A DNA stretch of 64,000 nt from the NCBI GenBank assembly GCA_965233675.1, contig OZ247498.1, positions 868,001 to 932,000 on the forward strand, written 5' to 3'. The notes beneath the pieces are model-generated. The model worked only from the letters and a program-made list of their open reading frames with translations. It had not been told where the DNA came from and searched no databases. Below, piece after piece: positions 15,690-24,708 of the stretch. Every line of letters starts with the position of its first letter. The stretch's first letter is position 1. Source of the stretch: SZUA-309 sp965233675. GTDB taxonomy: Bacteria; Pseudomonadota; Gammaproteobacteria; Pseudomonadales; Azotimanducaceae. The translations under genes were made by a program, and so were the position numbers.

Positions 15690-16680
15690 TCAATGCATCT
15701 AGACGTTCGGTTGCCTGAGCTCGGACGCCGGCCTTTACGGCGGTGATCTCCGCCAGGATGGCGATGGCGATCTCCGGTGGCGTCTTGCTGCCGATTGGCA
15801 GGCCCACCGGGGCATGCAGTTTTTCCAGTTCTGCGTCGCTGAGATCCAGTTCCTTCAGGCGTTCCCTGCGGCTGGCGCTGGTGCGTGAGGAGCCGAGGGC
15901 GCCGATGTAGAAAGCTTCGGTCTTGAGCGCCTCCATCAGGCCCATGTCGTCGATGCGCGGATCATGGGTGAGGGCGACCACGGCAGAGTTCGAATCACTC
16001 GCCAGCGCGCGTACCGCATCATCCGGCATGTCGCAGACCCGGTTGACGCCTTCCACCGGAAAGTCGTCCAGCATCTGCTGGCGCGGGTCGCAGACGGTGA
16101 TGGCATAGTCCAGGTTGAGTGCCATGCTGGCCAGGTACTGGGAAACCATGCCGGCGCCGATGATGAACAGTTGTTGCTGCGGACCGTAGGTGTGGGTCAG
16201 ACGTTGCGTGTCTTCGTCCCATTCCAGGGGTGTGTAGCCGTCCGCATCGACCGTCAGTTTCACCTGATTTTTGAGATCCACCGTTCGCTGCACGTGGCGT
16301 CGTTCCTGGAGCGCTGAGGTGAGACTGTCGATGTGGGCCCTGGTGTCCGGGTCCGGTTGCAGGGGTTCGATCACGATGCGCAGACTGCCTCCGCAGGGCA
16401 GTCCGAATTTCTCCGATTCCTCATCGCTGACGCCGTAGGTGAAAAACAGCGCCCGATCTTTTGCCAGTTCGCCGTTTGTCAGCTTCTCGAGGAGATCGTC
16501 TTCGACGCAGCCACCGGAGAGTGAGCCCACCAGATGACCGTCCGGATCGCAGGCGAGCAGGGAGCCTACGGGCCGGGGCGATGAACCCCAGGTGCCGATG
16601 ACGGTGGCCAGCCAGCAGTTCCGGCCATCCGCGAGCCAGTCCCGGACTTTGACAATGACTTCTTCATCTACTGCATGCAT
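15679..16680 (-). CDS. XdhC/CoxI-family molybdoenzyme maturation protein
   Basis: 333 residues with the two usual domains. The N-terminal XdhC/CoxI domain shows TWGSSPRPVGSLLA and GSLSGGCVEDDLLEKL; the C-terminal Rossmann domain shows LFIIGAGMVSQYLA (about residue 173) and ALGSSRTSASRRERLKEL. XdhC proteins bind and sulfurate Moco and insert it into xanthine-dehydrogenase-like enzymes. It is paired with a MocA-like cytidylyltransferase, which fits. It is divergent from glpG across a 126-bp gap that contains a short repeat. Confidence 0.88.
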   Translation of the reverse strand: MHAVDEEVIVKVRDWLADGRNCWLATVIGTWGSSPRPVGSLLACDPDGHLVGSLSGGCVEDDLLEKLTNGELAKDRALFFTYGVSDEESEKFGLPCGGSLRIVIEPLQPDPDTRAHIDSLTSALQERRHVQRTVDLKNQVKLTVDADGYTPLEWDEDTQRLTHTYGPQQQLFIIGAGMVSQYLASMALNLDYAITVCDPRQQMLDDFPVEGVNRVCDMPDDAVRALASDSNSAVVALTHDPRIDDMGLMEALKTEAFYIGALGSSRTSASRRERLKELDLSDAELEKLHAPVGLPIGSKTPPEIAIAILAEITAVKAGVRAQATERLDALSAG

Positions 16681-16720
16681 GGGGAAATTCCGTGGTGCGA
16701 ACTTTTGCTGGTCAGTACGC

Positions 16721-16753
16721 TTTTCAGTTGGTTTTCCAGTTGGTTTTCCAGTT
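16721..16753 (+). repeat. 11-12-bp direct repeat upstream of glpG
   Basis: TTTTCAGTTGG, TTTTCCAGTTGG and TTTTCCAGTT follow one another directly. The array lies between the divergent xdhC and glpG starts. Its role is unknown; slipped-strand duplication is the simplest origin. Confidence 0.75.
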
Positions 16754-16806
16754 CAGGCACTGTTGTGCTTTATCATCCCATATTACTACCGTCATGCTGG
16801 ACCTTC

Positions 16807-17664
16807 ATGCGCGTTATTGAAACCACTCTGGAAGAGGACCTGTCTCTGTTTTCCCGCTATCTGTGGCAGAAACAGGTGCCGCATCGCATTTTCGCGGAAA
16901 GCGGGCGCCAGGTGGTGGAGTTGTCGGACGAGCGCTGGGCGGATCCGGTCCGCAAGGCCTACCAGGACTGGCGCGCCGGCACGCTGGTCCTCGAGCCACG
17001 GCCCGGCAGCGCCAGGGACTGGCAGTTCGGGGCAACGCTTGCGCAGGTGCCGGGCTGGATACGCCGCTACCCGGTGCTTTCCGGGTTGATTCTCCTCTCC
17101 ATCTGCATCTTTCCCTTTTCCGGTCCTCTGGCAGGCGACCGGCTCAATCCGGTGCTGGCTGCGCTGACCATCACCGACCTGCGCCTGCCGGCTGCGGGTG
17201 GTTGGGATGCCTTGTTCAGCGGCGAACTCTGGCGCTGGTTCACGCCGGTGTTTCTACATTTTTCTGTGCTTCATCTGGCATTCAATCTGGCTGTGATCAC
17301 CGAGTTCAGCCGGCGGGTGGAAGCTCGGGACGGTTCGAAGCTGTTCGCGCTGGTGGTGCTCCTGATTGGTGTCATCAGCAATCTGGGCCAGTTTCTCTAC
17401 AGTGGTTATCCGTTGTTCGGCGGGCTCTCAGGGGTTGGCTACGGGCTGGTTGGTTATGTGCTCGTGCGCCATCGACTGGCTCCGGATGATGCAGCCTGGC
17501 AGGTGCACATGGGGTTCGCCTGGAGCCTGCTGATATTTCTGGTGATCTTCAGTACCGGTGTGACCGAGACGTTCGAACTGTTCGTGGCGAACGCCGCGCA
17601 TTGGGTGGGACTCATCACCGGCGCCGCGCTGGGCTGGGCCGTTGGCAGCACGGCCCGTGCTTGA
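16807..17664 (+). CDS. glpG: Rhomboid intramembrane serine protease GlpG
   Basis: 285 residues from ATG 16807. The longer in-frame ORF from 16675 crosses the repeat and was rejected. The N-terminal cytoplasmic domain (MRVIETTLEEDLSLFSRYLW...) resembles the GlpG N-domain. Six membrane segments follow. The catalytic dyad is visible: Ser in GLSGVGYGLVGY and His in ANAAHWVGLITGAALGW. Length matches E. coli GlpG (276). It cleaves membrane proteins within the bilayer of the inner membrane. The downstream DUF2797 gene overlaps its end by 8 nt. Confidence 0.9.
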   Translation: MRVIETTLEEDLSLFSRYLWQKQVPHRIFAESGRQVVELSDERWADPVRKAYQDWRAGTLVLEPRPGSARDWQFGATLAQVPGWIRRYPVLSGLILLSICIFPFSGPLAGDRLNPVLAALTITDLRLPAAGGWDALFSGELWRWFTPVFLHFSVLHLAFNLAVITEFSRRVEARDGSKLFALVVLLIGVISNLGQFLYSGYPLFGGLSGVGYGLVGYVLVRHRLAPDDAAWQVHMGFAWSLLIFLVIFSTGVTETFELFVANAAHWVGLITGAALGWAVGSTARA

Positions 17665-18526
17665 GCATCGGGAAGGCGAACTCGCCGGGCTCGGCATCCA
17701 GGCAGGGGCGGCGGGTGAGCCCGCGCAGTATGAACTTGCGTTCAAGGACGGTCCCGGGATCGCACTCAATGACCGGCTGGGTTGCGGCGTCGAGATCGGC
17801 TTCAGCGGCGTGGTCTGCTGCCGTCACTGTGGTGCCGAATCCGGGAAGAGTTTCGGCGGTGGCTACTGCTATGACTGCTTCAGCACGCTGGCCCGCTGCG
17901 ATCTCTGCGTGATGAGTCCCGATCGATGCCACTATGATGCGGGCACCTGTAGAGAGCCGGAGTGGGGCGCGTCGTTCTGTATGCAGCCCCACCGGGTCTA
18001 CCTCGCGAATTCGAGTGGGACCAAAGTGGGCATCACCCGAGCCGGGCGGGAAGTGGGTCGCTGGCTCGATCAGGGCGCAATCCAGGGATTGGTGGTCCTC
18101 GAGGCCGCGACCCGTCGTGATGCGGGTATTGCCGAGGCGATGATCGGCCAGGTCCTGCCGGATCGGACGGATTGGCGCAGAATGCTCCGGGCCGACGTGC
18201 CGCCTCTCGATCTCCCCGCCGTCTGGCAGCGTCTGCTGGACTCGGGGCTGGAACTGCCCGAGGGCGTCGAGCCGGTGATCGATGCGAGCGAGGCAGACGT
18301 GCACACATTTGCTTATCCGCTGTCAGTGAATGCCTCGCCGGAGCGAACCCTGCGCCTCGATGAAGGCGCGATCCATGGCAATCTGAGAGGGATGAAGGGC
18401 CAGTACCTGCTGCTCGGTAATGGCGCCTTCAATGTCCGTGCGCATGCCGGCTATCGTGTTCGCGTCAGTATCGGTGCGCCGCAGGACGAAGATACCGCAG
18501 GAGAACAGTTGGGGTTGTTCGGTTGA
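17657..18526 (+). CDS. DUF2797 zinc-binding protein
   Basis: 289 residues from GTG 17657 (a TTG at 17642 is also possible). A Cys-rich region at about residues 52-95 (CCRHC, CYDC, CDLC and further Cys) suggests one or two zinc sites. After it, VYLANSSGTKVGITRAGREVGRWLDQGA resembles a GIY-YIG-like strand-helix pattern reported for this family. The C-terminus GQYLLLGNGAFNVRAHAGYRVRV is conserved-looking. Function is not established. It overlaps glpG and precedes pepN on the same strand. Confidence 0.75.
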   Translation: MLEHREGELAGLGIQAGAAGEPAQYELAFKDGPGIALNDRLGCGVEIGFSGVVCCRHCGAESGKSFGGGYCYDCFSTLARCDLCVMSPDRCHYDAGTCREPEWGASFCMQPHRVYLANSSGTKVGITRAGREVGRWLDQGAIQGLVVLEAATRRDAGIAEAMIGQVLPDRTDWRRMLRADVPPLDLPAVWQRLLDSGLELPEGVEPVIDASEADVHTFAYPLSVNASPERTLRLDEGAIHGNLRGMKGQYLLLGNGAFNVRAHAGYRVRVSIGAPQDEDTAGEQLGLFG

Positions 18527-18542
18527 AAAACGTGGAGCAGCG

Positions 18543-18564
18543 GAATGAAAACTGAATGAAAACT
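18543..18564 (+). repeat. Tandem 11-bp duplication 5' of pepN
   Basis: GAATGAAAACT occurs twice head to tail. Each copy carries an ATG. The second starts a 9-codon mini-ORF (MKTETEQKI) whose TGA overlaps the pepN ATG, a layout that could couple translation. Confidence 0.8.
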
Positions 18565-18581
18565 GAAACGGAACAGAAGAT

Positions 18582-21215
18582 ATGACCAGCACGCCAGAAG
18601 CCATTCAACTGGCCGACTATCGGCCACCGGACTACCGGTTGGAAGAGACACACCTGCACTTCGATATTGGTGACGGTGAAACCCGGGTTGTGAATCGCAT
18701 GGTGCTCTCCCGTTCGGCAGGACCTCGTCCGCTCGTGCTCGATGGCGAAAACCTGGTGCTGGAGTCTGTGTCTGTGGATGGCCGGCTGCTCGGCAGCAAT
18801 GAGTATGGGCTGGATGAAGCGCGGCTGACCATCCACGACCTCCCCCAGCACTGTGAAGTCAGCGTGGTCACTCGTATCCAACCGGAGTCGAACACCGCGC
18901 TCGAGGGGCTTTACAGATCGAGCAGCATGTACTGCACCCAATGTGAGGCGGAAGGCTTCCGTCGCATCACCTATTATCCGGACCGGCCGGACGTACTCAG
19001 TGTCTTCACCACCAGTATCGTCAGCGATGCGAATTTTCCGGTCCTGCTCGCAAACGGCAACCTGATCGAGGACGTGGTGCTCGACGACGGTCGACGCCAG
19101 GTCACATGGCACGATCCGCATCCCAAGCCCAGTTACCTCTTCGCGCTCGTGGCCGGTGATCTTGCAGTGATCGAAGACCACTTCGTTACCATGAGCGGCC
19201 GGGAAGTAAAGCTGCAGATCTTCTCGGAGCCACACAACATCGACCAGTGCGGTTATGCCATGGACGCCCTCAAGCGTTCCATGCGCTGGGACGAGGAAAC
19301 CTACGGCCGGGAATACGATCTGGATATCTACATGATCGTCGCCGTGGATGATTTCAACATGGGCGCCATGGAAAACAAGGGGCTCAACATATTCAATACT
19401 TCCTGCGTGCTGGCCACACCCGATACCGCGACCGATCAGGCCTATCAGCGTGTGGAAGCGGTGATTGCGCATGAGTATTTTCACAACTGGTCCGGTAATC
19501 GGGTCACCTGCCGGGACTGGTTTCAGCTGAGCCTGAAGGAAGGATTTACCGTCTACCGGGATGCCCAGTTTTCAGGTGATATGAACTCCGCGACGGTGAA
19601 GCGCATCGAAGATGTGAATCTGCTTCGTTCGGTGCAGTTCGCCGAAGACGCCGGACCCCTGGCGCATCCTGTTCGACCCGCCAGCTATATCGAGATTTCC
19701 AACTTCTACACGCCCACGGTCTATGAGAAGGGGGCGGAAGTCGTCGGCATGGTCCGAACCCTGATCGGACCTGAGGCCTTCCGGGCCGGATCGGATCTCT
19801 ATTTCGAACGACATGATGGTGAGGCGGTAACCACCGAAGATTTTCTCAAGGCCATGGCCGACAGCTCCGGCGCAGACCTCGGCCAGTTTCAGCGCTGGTA
19901 CGACCAGGCCGGCACCCCTGTCCTTCAGGTTGCTGCCGACTACCTGGACGGCACGCTCCGGCTTACCTTTGCCCAGAGCTGTCCGGCGACCCCGGGCCAG
20001 CCGGGTAAACGTCCGTTTCACATGCCCGTCGCCTTCGGTCTGCTCGATTCCGAAGGCGCCAGCCTGGTGACCGATTCTCTCGTCTGGAACAGCACTCAGG
20101 AGATCGAACGGCGGGACGATTCCCTGCTCCTCCACCTCCGCGAGTCTCAGGCGACGGTTGAAATCGAAGGACTGCACGCTGAGCCTGAAGTCAGCATGTT
20201 GCGGGGCTTCTCCGCACCGGTGAAAGTCCAATTCGAGCGCTCGGATGCATCGCTTGCGTTTCTGGCTATTCGAGACTCGGATGGCTTTGCCGCCTGGGAT
20301 GCGCTGCAGACTCTGCTCGTCCGGGAGATCGGACGGGTTGCAGAAGGCGCTGAGGTATCGAGCACGGTGATCGATCTCTTTGCAGAACTGCTGCAGCATC
20401 GCGCTGCAAATGCGGAAGAACGGTTTCTGCTGGCGGCGAAACTGCAGGTGCCGAGCGAGAACTATCTCTTTGAGGCAGTGGCGCGTATCGACGTGGATGG
20501 TCTCTGCGCCGCTCGCGACCGGCTGCTCGATACCCTGGCAACAACGCTCCAGGGGCCCATACGGAAACTCTACGAATCACATCAGTCCGGTGAGGACTTT
20601 TCCCCGGAGGCGGATGCCATGTCACGCCGGGCCCTGAAAAACGGGGCCCTGGCCTATCTCGCCCGGGCATTGCCCGCAGCAGAACTGGAGATGTTGCTCG
20701 AAGGAGCGTACGGCAGCGCAGACAACCTGACGGATCGCCGGGCTGTCCTGCAGGCGGCTGTCAACGGACTGCCCGACAGCGATCTCACAGCGGATCTCCT
20801 GGCGCGGTTCTACGCGCGCTGGCAATCGGAGGCACTGGTGGTCAATCAGTGGTTCACGGTGCAGGCCGCTGCCGCAGGGTGCGACCTGACACGCCTGAAA
20901 GCTCTTGTGGCGCATCCGGCGTTCGAGCTCACCAACCCCAATAAGGTGCGGTCCGTACTGTCGGTTTTTGCTGGCACCAATCAGCGGAACTTCCATGCGG
21001 CGGATGGCAGTGGCTATGCCTACATCGCCGAGCAGATCATCACCCTCAACGGGATCAATCCGCAGATGGCTGCCGCGCTGACAAAGCCACTGACCCGCTG
21101 GCGCCGCTATGCGGGTAAGCGCAGTAACCTGATGCGCAGTGCGCTCATGGATATCGCGGGCAAGGAAGGGTTATCTACTGACGTGTTCGAAGTGGTTACC
21201 AAGAGTCTGGCCTGA
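18582..21215 (+). CDS. pepN: Aminopeptidase N (M1 metallopeptidase)
   Basis: 877 residues, the size of E. coli PepN (870). GAMENKGLNIFN (about residue 261) is the exopeptidase motif and HEYFHNWSGNRVT (about 296) supplies two zinc His and the catalytic Glu; the third ligand Glu lies in LKEGFTVYRD. The long C-terminal alpha-solenoid is intact. It is a cytosolic broad-specificity aminopeptidase. A preceding 9-codon mini-ORF ends on the ATGA start overlap. It is convergent with batD, 41 bp apart. Confidence 0.95.
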   Translation: MTSTPEAIQLADYRPPDYRLEETHLHFDIGDGETRVVNRMVLSRSAGPRPLVLDGENLVLESVSVDGRLLGSNEYGLDEARLTIHDLPQHCEVSVVTRIQPESNTALEGLYRSSSMYCTQCEAEGFRRITYYPDRPDVLSVFTTSIVSDANFPVLLANGNLIEDVVLDDGRRQVTWHDPHPKPSYLFALVAGDLAVIEDHFVTMSGREVKLQIFSEPHNIDQCGYAMDALKRSMRWDEETYGREYDLDIYMIVAVDDFNMGAMENKGLNIFNTSCVLATPDTATDQAYQRVEAVIAHEYFHNWSGNRVTCRDWFQLSLKEGFTVYRDAQFSGDMNSATVKRIEDVNLLRSVQFAEDAGPLAHPVRPASYIEISNFYTPTVYEKGAEVVGMVRTLIGPEAFRAGSDLYFERHDGEAVTTEDFLKAMADSSGADLGQFQRWYDQAGTPVLQVAADYLDGTLRLTFAQSCPATPGQPGKRPFHMPVAFGLLDSEGASLVTDSLVWNSTQEIERRDDSLLLHLRESQATVEIEGLHAEPEVSMLRGFSAPVKVQFERSDASLAFLAIRDSDGFAAWDALQTLLVREIGRVAEGAEVSSTVIDLFAELLQHRAANAEERFLLAAKLQVPSENYLFEAVARIDVDGLCAARDRLLDTLATTLQGPIRKLYESHQSGEDFSPEADAMSRRALKNGALAYLARALPAAELEMLLEGAYGSADNLTDRRAVLQAAVNGLPDSDLTADLLARFYARWQSEALVVNQWFTVQAAAAGCDLTRLKALVAHPAFELTNPNKVRSVLSVFAGTNQRNFHAADGSGYAYIAEQIITLNGINPQMAAALTKPLTRWRRYAGKRSNLMRSALMDIAGKEGLSTDVFEVVTKSLA

Positions 21216-21256
21216 GTCGCCGGATTGCCATCAGAGGAAGCAATCACAGAAAGCAA

Positions 21257-22978
21257 TCAGCCGTACAGCGCCGGGAGCTCGATGCGCCGATCGGCGCTGG
21301 AAAGACGTTTGGCCTCCGCCCTCGCCAGTGCAGTCAGCATCACCGGATCGACCTGGGACGGTTGCCTGTCTGTCGGGGCATAGCTCGCCTGCTCCAGGCG
21401 CTCGAGCAGTGCCCGCGCTTCGGGAACTTCGCGGAATTTCGCCATGGCGGATGCCGGGGGTAGGTCGTACAGGCTGCTCAGGTACGTCACCAGCGCCCGG
21501 CGGAATTCGGTGAGGTCCGGATTCCTTGCCGCGGCGACAAGCGCCTGGCTGTGCTTGCGTCGGGCTCGCGCGGGTCGGCGGTCGAGGCCGGGAAATCGGT
21601 CGTACAGGGTGTCGATCAGTGGGTGAATAGTGTGAGCGAAGCGACGGCCGAGCCATGCCAGCACGATCAGCAGGGTGATCAGGAGAACGGCGATGAGGAT
21701 CGGCCGGATCGGCGCAGATTGGGTGACCAGCGGTTCTTCTGCCGTCGGTGTTGCCGTCTCTGTTTCTGCCGGGGGCTCGGGCGCAGGCGGAGGCGCGGTG
21801 GCCTGGCCTGTCACTCTGAGTGGAGCAACTCCGATACTGGTCTTTTCCAGTCGGTCCGCCTCGGTATTCCACCAGGTGATGGAGAGTTCGGGGACGTTGA
21901 CCGGACCCGGCCGGGTCGGGATGAGGGCGAAGTCCTGCTGCCGGCTGCCGATGACCGTTCCGGTGTCGGCGGTCTCACTCATCTTCGGCGCTTCCGGATA
22001 GATCTTGAACTGATCTTCCGGCAGCGGCAGTGGCATGGGCGGTATGGCGCTGCCCCGGTTACCTTCGGCGCGTATATTGATCTCGAACTGCAAAGGGTCG
22101 CCCACATCCACATTCGGCCGCCCGGGTAACCAGCGCTGGTCGAGGCTCACTTTTCTGGCTGGCAGCCAGGCAGCATCTGGGGGATAACCGGCAGGAATCG
22201 GTTTCACGGTCAGTTCGACGTCTTCGGTGCTGACCCGAATACCCGAACGGCCTGCCCGGCCCTGGCTCTGCAGGCGGACGCTGGATGTGACGGAGATGGC
22301 TGGAATGGTCAGCGTGCCGCTCTGCTCCGGGAACAGAGCGAACCGCTGTTCAATCACTCCGTAGCGGCGTCCGTCCCGGAGTACTGATCGGGACTGAGTT
22401 TCACCAAGCGGTATGACAACGGCGTTTTCAATCGCCGGCGTACCCGGCAGATCGCTGTAGATCTGAACGCCCTGGGAGTAAAACAGGCGCCGGGTCAGAA
22501 CCGTTTCTGCCTGCACGTAGACCGGGTTGCTGCTGAGTTCCGTTTCAAAGAAGACCATCCGTTTGATGGCGTCCATGATGGCAGGGTCGAGCGGACGGAC
22601 CCGAACGACGATGGCCTCGGATCGTTCCCCGCCGATGGTCAGACTGGGAATCGTCAGTTCACCCGTGCGCCGGGGCCGCAGACTGATCTGATACTCCACG
22701 GATGCCATGGTCCGGCCGTTGATGCTGCTGATGCGGCTGGACGTCTGGCTGCCGAGCACTTCGAAATCCGCTTCCAGTACCGTCAGATCCGGCGGTTCAG
22801 ACTGATTGCTGCCTTCCTTGCGAATCGTCAGGCGGATGGTTTCCAACTCGTCGACCAGACGGGGCTCCACAAAGGTTCTGAGCGAGGCCTGGCTGATCTG
22901 CGGCAGAAGGCAGACCAATGCGGCCAGCAGACACGGCAGCAGGGTGGGGAACCGGGCGGTCAGTCGTCGACAGTTCAC
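21257..22978 (-). CDS. batD: BatD-like protein (Bat operon)
   Basis: 573 residues from GTG 22978, which overlaps the batB/C stop as GTGA. Signal peptide: basic start, then FPTLLPCLLAALVCLLPQISQAS. A large beta-rich periplasmic region (residues about 25-400) includes TVLEADFEVLGSQTSSRISSIN, the BatD oxygen-tolerance domain pattern. One membrane segment (PILIAVLLITLLIVLAWLGRRF) and a cytosolic helical tail follow. BatD is thought to anchor the VWA proteins in the envelope. It is the last gene of the six-gene Bat cluster. Confidence 0.88.
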   Translation of the reverse strand: MNCRRLTARFPTLLPCLLAALVCLLPQISQASLRTFVEPRLVDELETIRLTIRKEGSNQSEPPDLTVLEADFEVLGSQTSSRISSINGRTMASVEYQISLRPRRTGELTIPSLTIGGERSEAIVVRVRPLDPAIMDAIKRMVFFETELSSNPVYVQAETVLTRRLFYSQGVQIYSDLPGTPAIENAVVIPLGETQSRSVLRDGRRYGVIEQRFALFPEQSGTLTIPAISVTSSVRLQSQGRAGRSGIRVSTEDVELTVKPIPAGYPPDAAWLPARKVSLDQRWLPGRPNVDVGDPLQFEINIRAEGNRGSAIPPMPLPLPEDQFKIYPEAPKMSETADTGTVIGSRQQDFALIPTRPGPVNVPELSITWWNTEADRLEKTSIGVAPLRVTGQATAPPPAPEPPAETETATPTAEEPLVTQSAPIRPILIAVLLITLLIVLAWLGRRFAHTIHPLIDTLYDRFPGLDRRPARARRKHSQALVAAARNPDLTEFRRALVTYLSSLYDLPPASAMAKFREVPEARALLERLEQASYAPTDRQPSQVDPVMLTALARAEAKRLSSADRRIELPALYG

Positions 22979-24708
22979 CAGATCTTCTCCGACTCCCGGC
23001 TGGAATAGTCGCCGCGGCGCAGACGCTGATTGGTTTCGTACTGAAATTTTCGCCGCAGGAGACCGCCGGGATCGTCCGGTACGCGGCGCAGCCACTGTTC
23101 CATTGCATCCTGACGCTCGTCCCGGTTGCTGTCGCCTTCTTCGGTCTCTTCCGGTTCGTCGGAGCTTTCCGCGTCTGCTTCCTGCTGCTGATTCGGATCC
23201 TGTTCGGGTGGCTGATCAGGCTGTTCGCCTTCGCCCTGCTGCTGTTGCTGCTGCGCGTCATCCGGTTGCTGGCTGGAATTCTGATCCTGGGGATTGCTGC
23301 CTTCGTCGCCTTCGCTTTCCGAATCCTGTTCCTGGGACCGCTGCTCTTCGAGCAGACGCGCCACAAGTTCCCGGTTGAAGCGGGCGTCCGCGTGGTCCGG
23401 CGCCGCCGCCAGCACCTGATCGTAGGCGCTGATGGCCGCTTCGTAGTTACCGGCCTGAGCCAGCGCGTTGCCCAGGTTGTAACGTGCTTCCGGGCCCTGC
23501 TGGGTATCGAAGCTGTTGGCGGCACCGGCAAAATCGCCGGAACGATACTGAGCCACCGCCCGCCAGTTGTCGTCTTCGAAAAGCATGGCGGCCACATCGG
23601 GTGAGCCTTCTGTGAGCGCGCGATGTGCCTGCTGGTCCGGGCGCGCCCAGAGATCGTCCCAGAAACTCGCCTCCGCCGGAAAGGGAACAAGGCACAGGGC
23701 GAGGGCGGCGAATACGCCACGGCGAAAGCCGAGCAGCAGCAGGGGCAGGAGGATCAGTCCGGCGAGGTATCCCATGTCTGACCAGGTATCGAAATCCCGT
23801 TCCACTTCTTCCGTTTCTTCGTCGCCGGGCAATGACGTATTCAACAGGGCGGTGATGTCGGAATCATCCAGACCGAGCAGGCGGAACGTGCCATGACAGT
23901 TTTCAGCGACTTCGCTCAGCCGACGGGTGTCCAATCGGGCCGTGATCGGATCTCCCGCATCTGTGCGCAGGACCTGGCCGGGTTGATTGACGAAGTCCAG
24001 TGGAATGGTGCCACCCCGTTCAGTGCCCACCCCGAGAATTGATAGAGGGAAGTTGCGCTCACAGAGCGTGCGGACGTCTGACGGCGCATCGATCCCATCG
24101 GTGACGAGCAGGATCCGGCCCTGAGGTACCCGGGCGTTCTCCAGCAGTTGCTGAGTGATTTCCAGTGCACTTTTCAGATTGCTGCCGAGTACGGGCATCA
24201 TTTCCGGGCTCAGCGAAGCGAGCAGATTTTCGATGGTGCGGACGTCATCGGTGAGGGGGGCGACCGCATGTGCGTCACCGGCGTAGGCAACCAGGGCCGT
24301 ATAGCCTTCGGCACGCATTCTGAGCACATCGGTGATTTTCTGTCGGGCGCGGACCAGCCGGGATGGACGGACATCCCGCGCGAACATGGACAGGGACAGA
24401 TCGAACACGATGACCAGGGCGTCCCGTTTCTCTTCCACCGGTTGAGGCAGCTTCTGCCAGGCGGGTCCGGCCAGTCCGATGGTGCCGAGCGCCAGAGCAC
24501 CGGCCACCAGCCAGGCGGTCTTTCTGAATCCGCCGCTGCTGCCTGGTTCCAGCAGCACGCGCAGGAGTGCGGGATCGATGCTCGATTCCCAGTGCGATGC
24601 CGCCATGCGGCGGCGGGCCCAGAGCACGGCCATGGCGATCACGGGCAGGACACCCGCGAGCCACCAGGGCCGGATGAAGACAAGTCCGTCCACGATGGTG
24701 TCAATCAC
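22975..24708 (-). CDS. Fused BatB-BatC: VWA domain plus TPR
   Basis: 577 residues from GTG 24708, overlapping the batA end by 8 nt. Two N-terminal membrane segments lead into a VWA domain with a MIDAS-like DLSLSMFARD (Ser-x-Ser replaced by SLSMF), then a third segment (YLAGLILLPLLLLGF). The second half has a signal-like stretch (ALALCLVPFPAEAS), a TPR-like repeat region (GPEARYNLGNALAQAGNYEAAI...) and a Gln/Glu/Asp-rich tail. BatB and BatC are separate in many genomes; here they are one ORF. The tail composition differs from its neighbours but has no stop or frameshift. Confidence 0.87.
   Translation of the reverse strand: MIDTIVDGLVFIRPWWLAGVLPVIAMAVLWARRRMAASHWESSIDPALLRVLLEPGSSGGFRKTAWLVAGALALGTIGLAGPAWQKLPQPVEEKRDALVIVFDLSLSMFARDVRPSRLVRARQKITDVLRMRAEGYTALVAYAGDAHAVAPLTDDVRTIENLLASLSPEMMPVLGSNLKSALEITQQLLENARVPQGRILLVTDGIDAPSDVRTLCERNFPLSILGVGTERGGTIPLDFVNQPGQVLRTDAGDPITARLDTRRLSEVAENCHGTFRLLGLDDSDITALLNTSLPGDEETEEVERDFDTWSDMGYLAGLILLPLLLLGFRRGVFAALALCLVPFPAEASFWDDLWARPDQQAHRALTEGSPDVAAMLFEDDNWRAVAQYRSGDFAGAANSFDTQQGPEARYNLGNALAQAGNYEAAISAYDQVLAAAPDHADARFNRELVARLLEEQRSQEQDSESEGDEGSNPQDQNSSQQPDDAQQQQQQGEGEQPDQPPEQDPNQQQEADAESSDEPEETEEGDSNRDERQDAMEQWLRRVPDDPGGLLRRKFQYETNQRLRRGDYSSRESEKIW

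Noticed and set aside
16675..16806. 44-residue N-terminal extension of GlpG
   Set aside because: It crosses the direct repeat and the divergent xdhC start, and the GlpG cytoplasmic domain begins at the Met at 16807.
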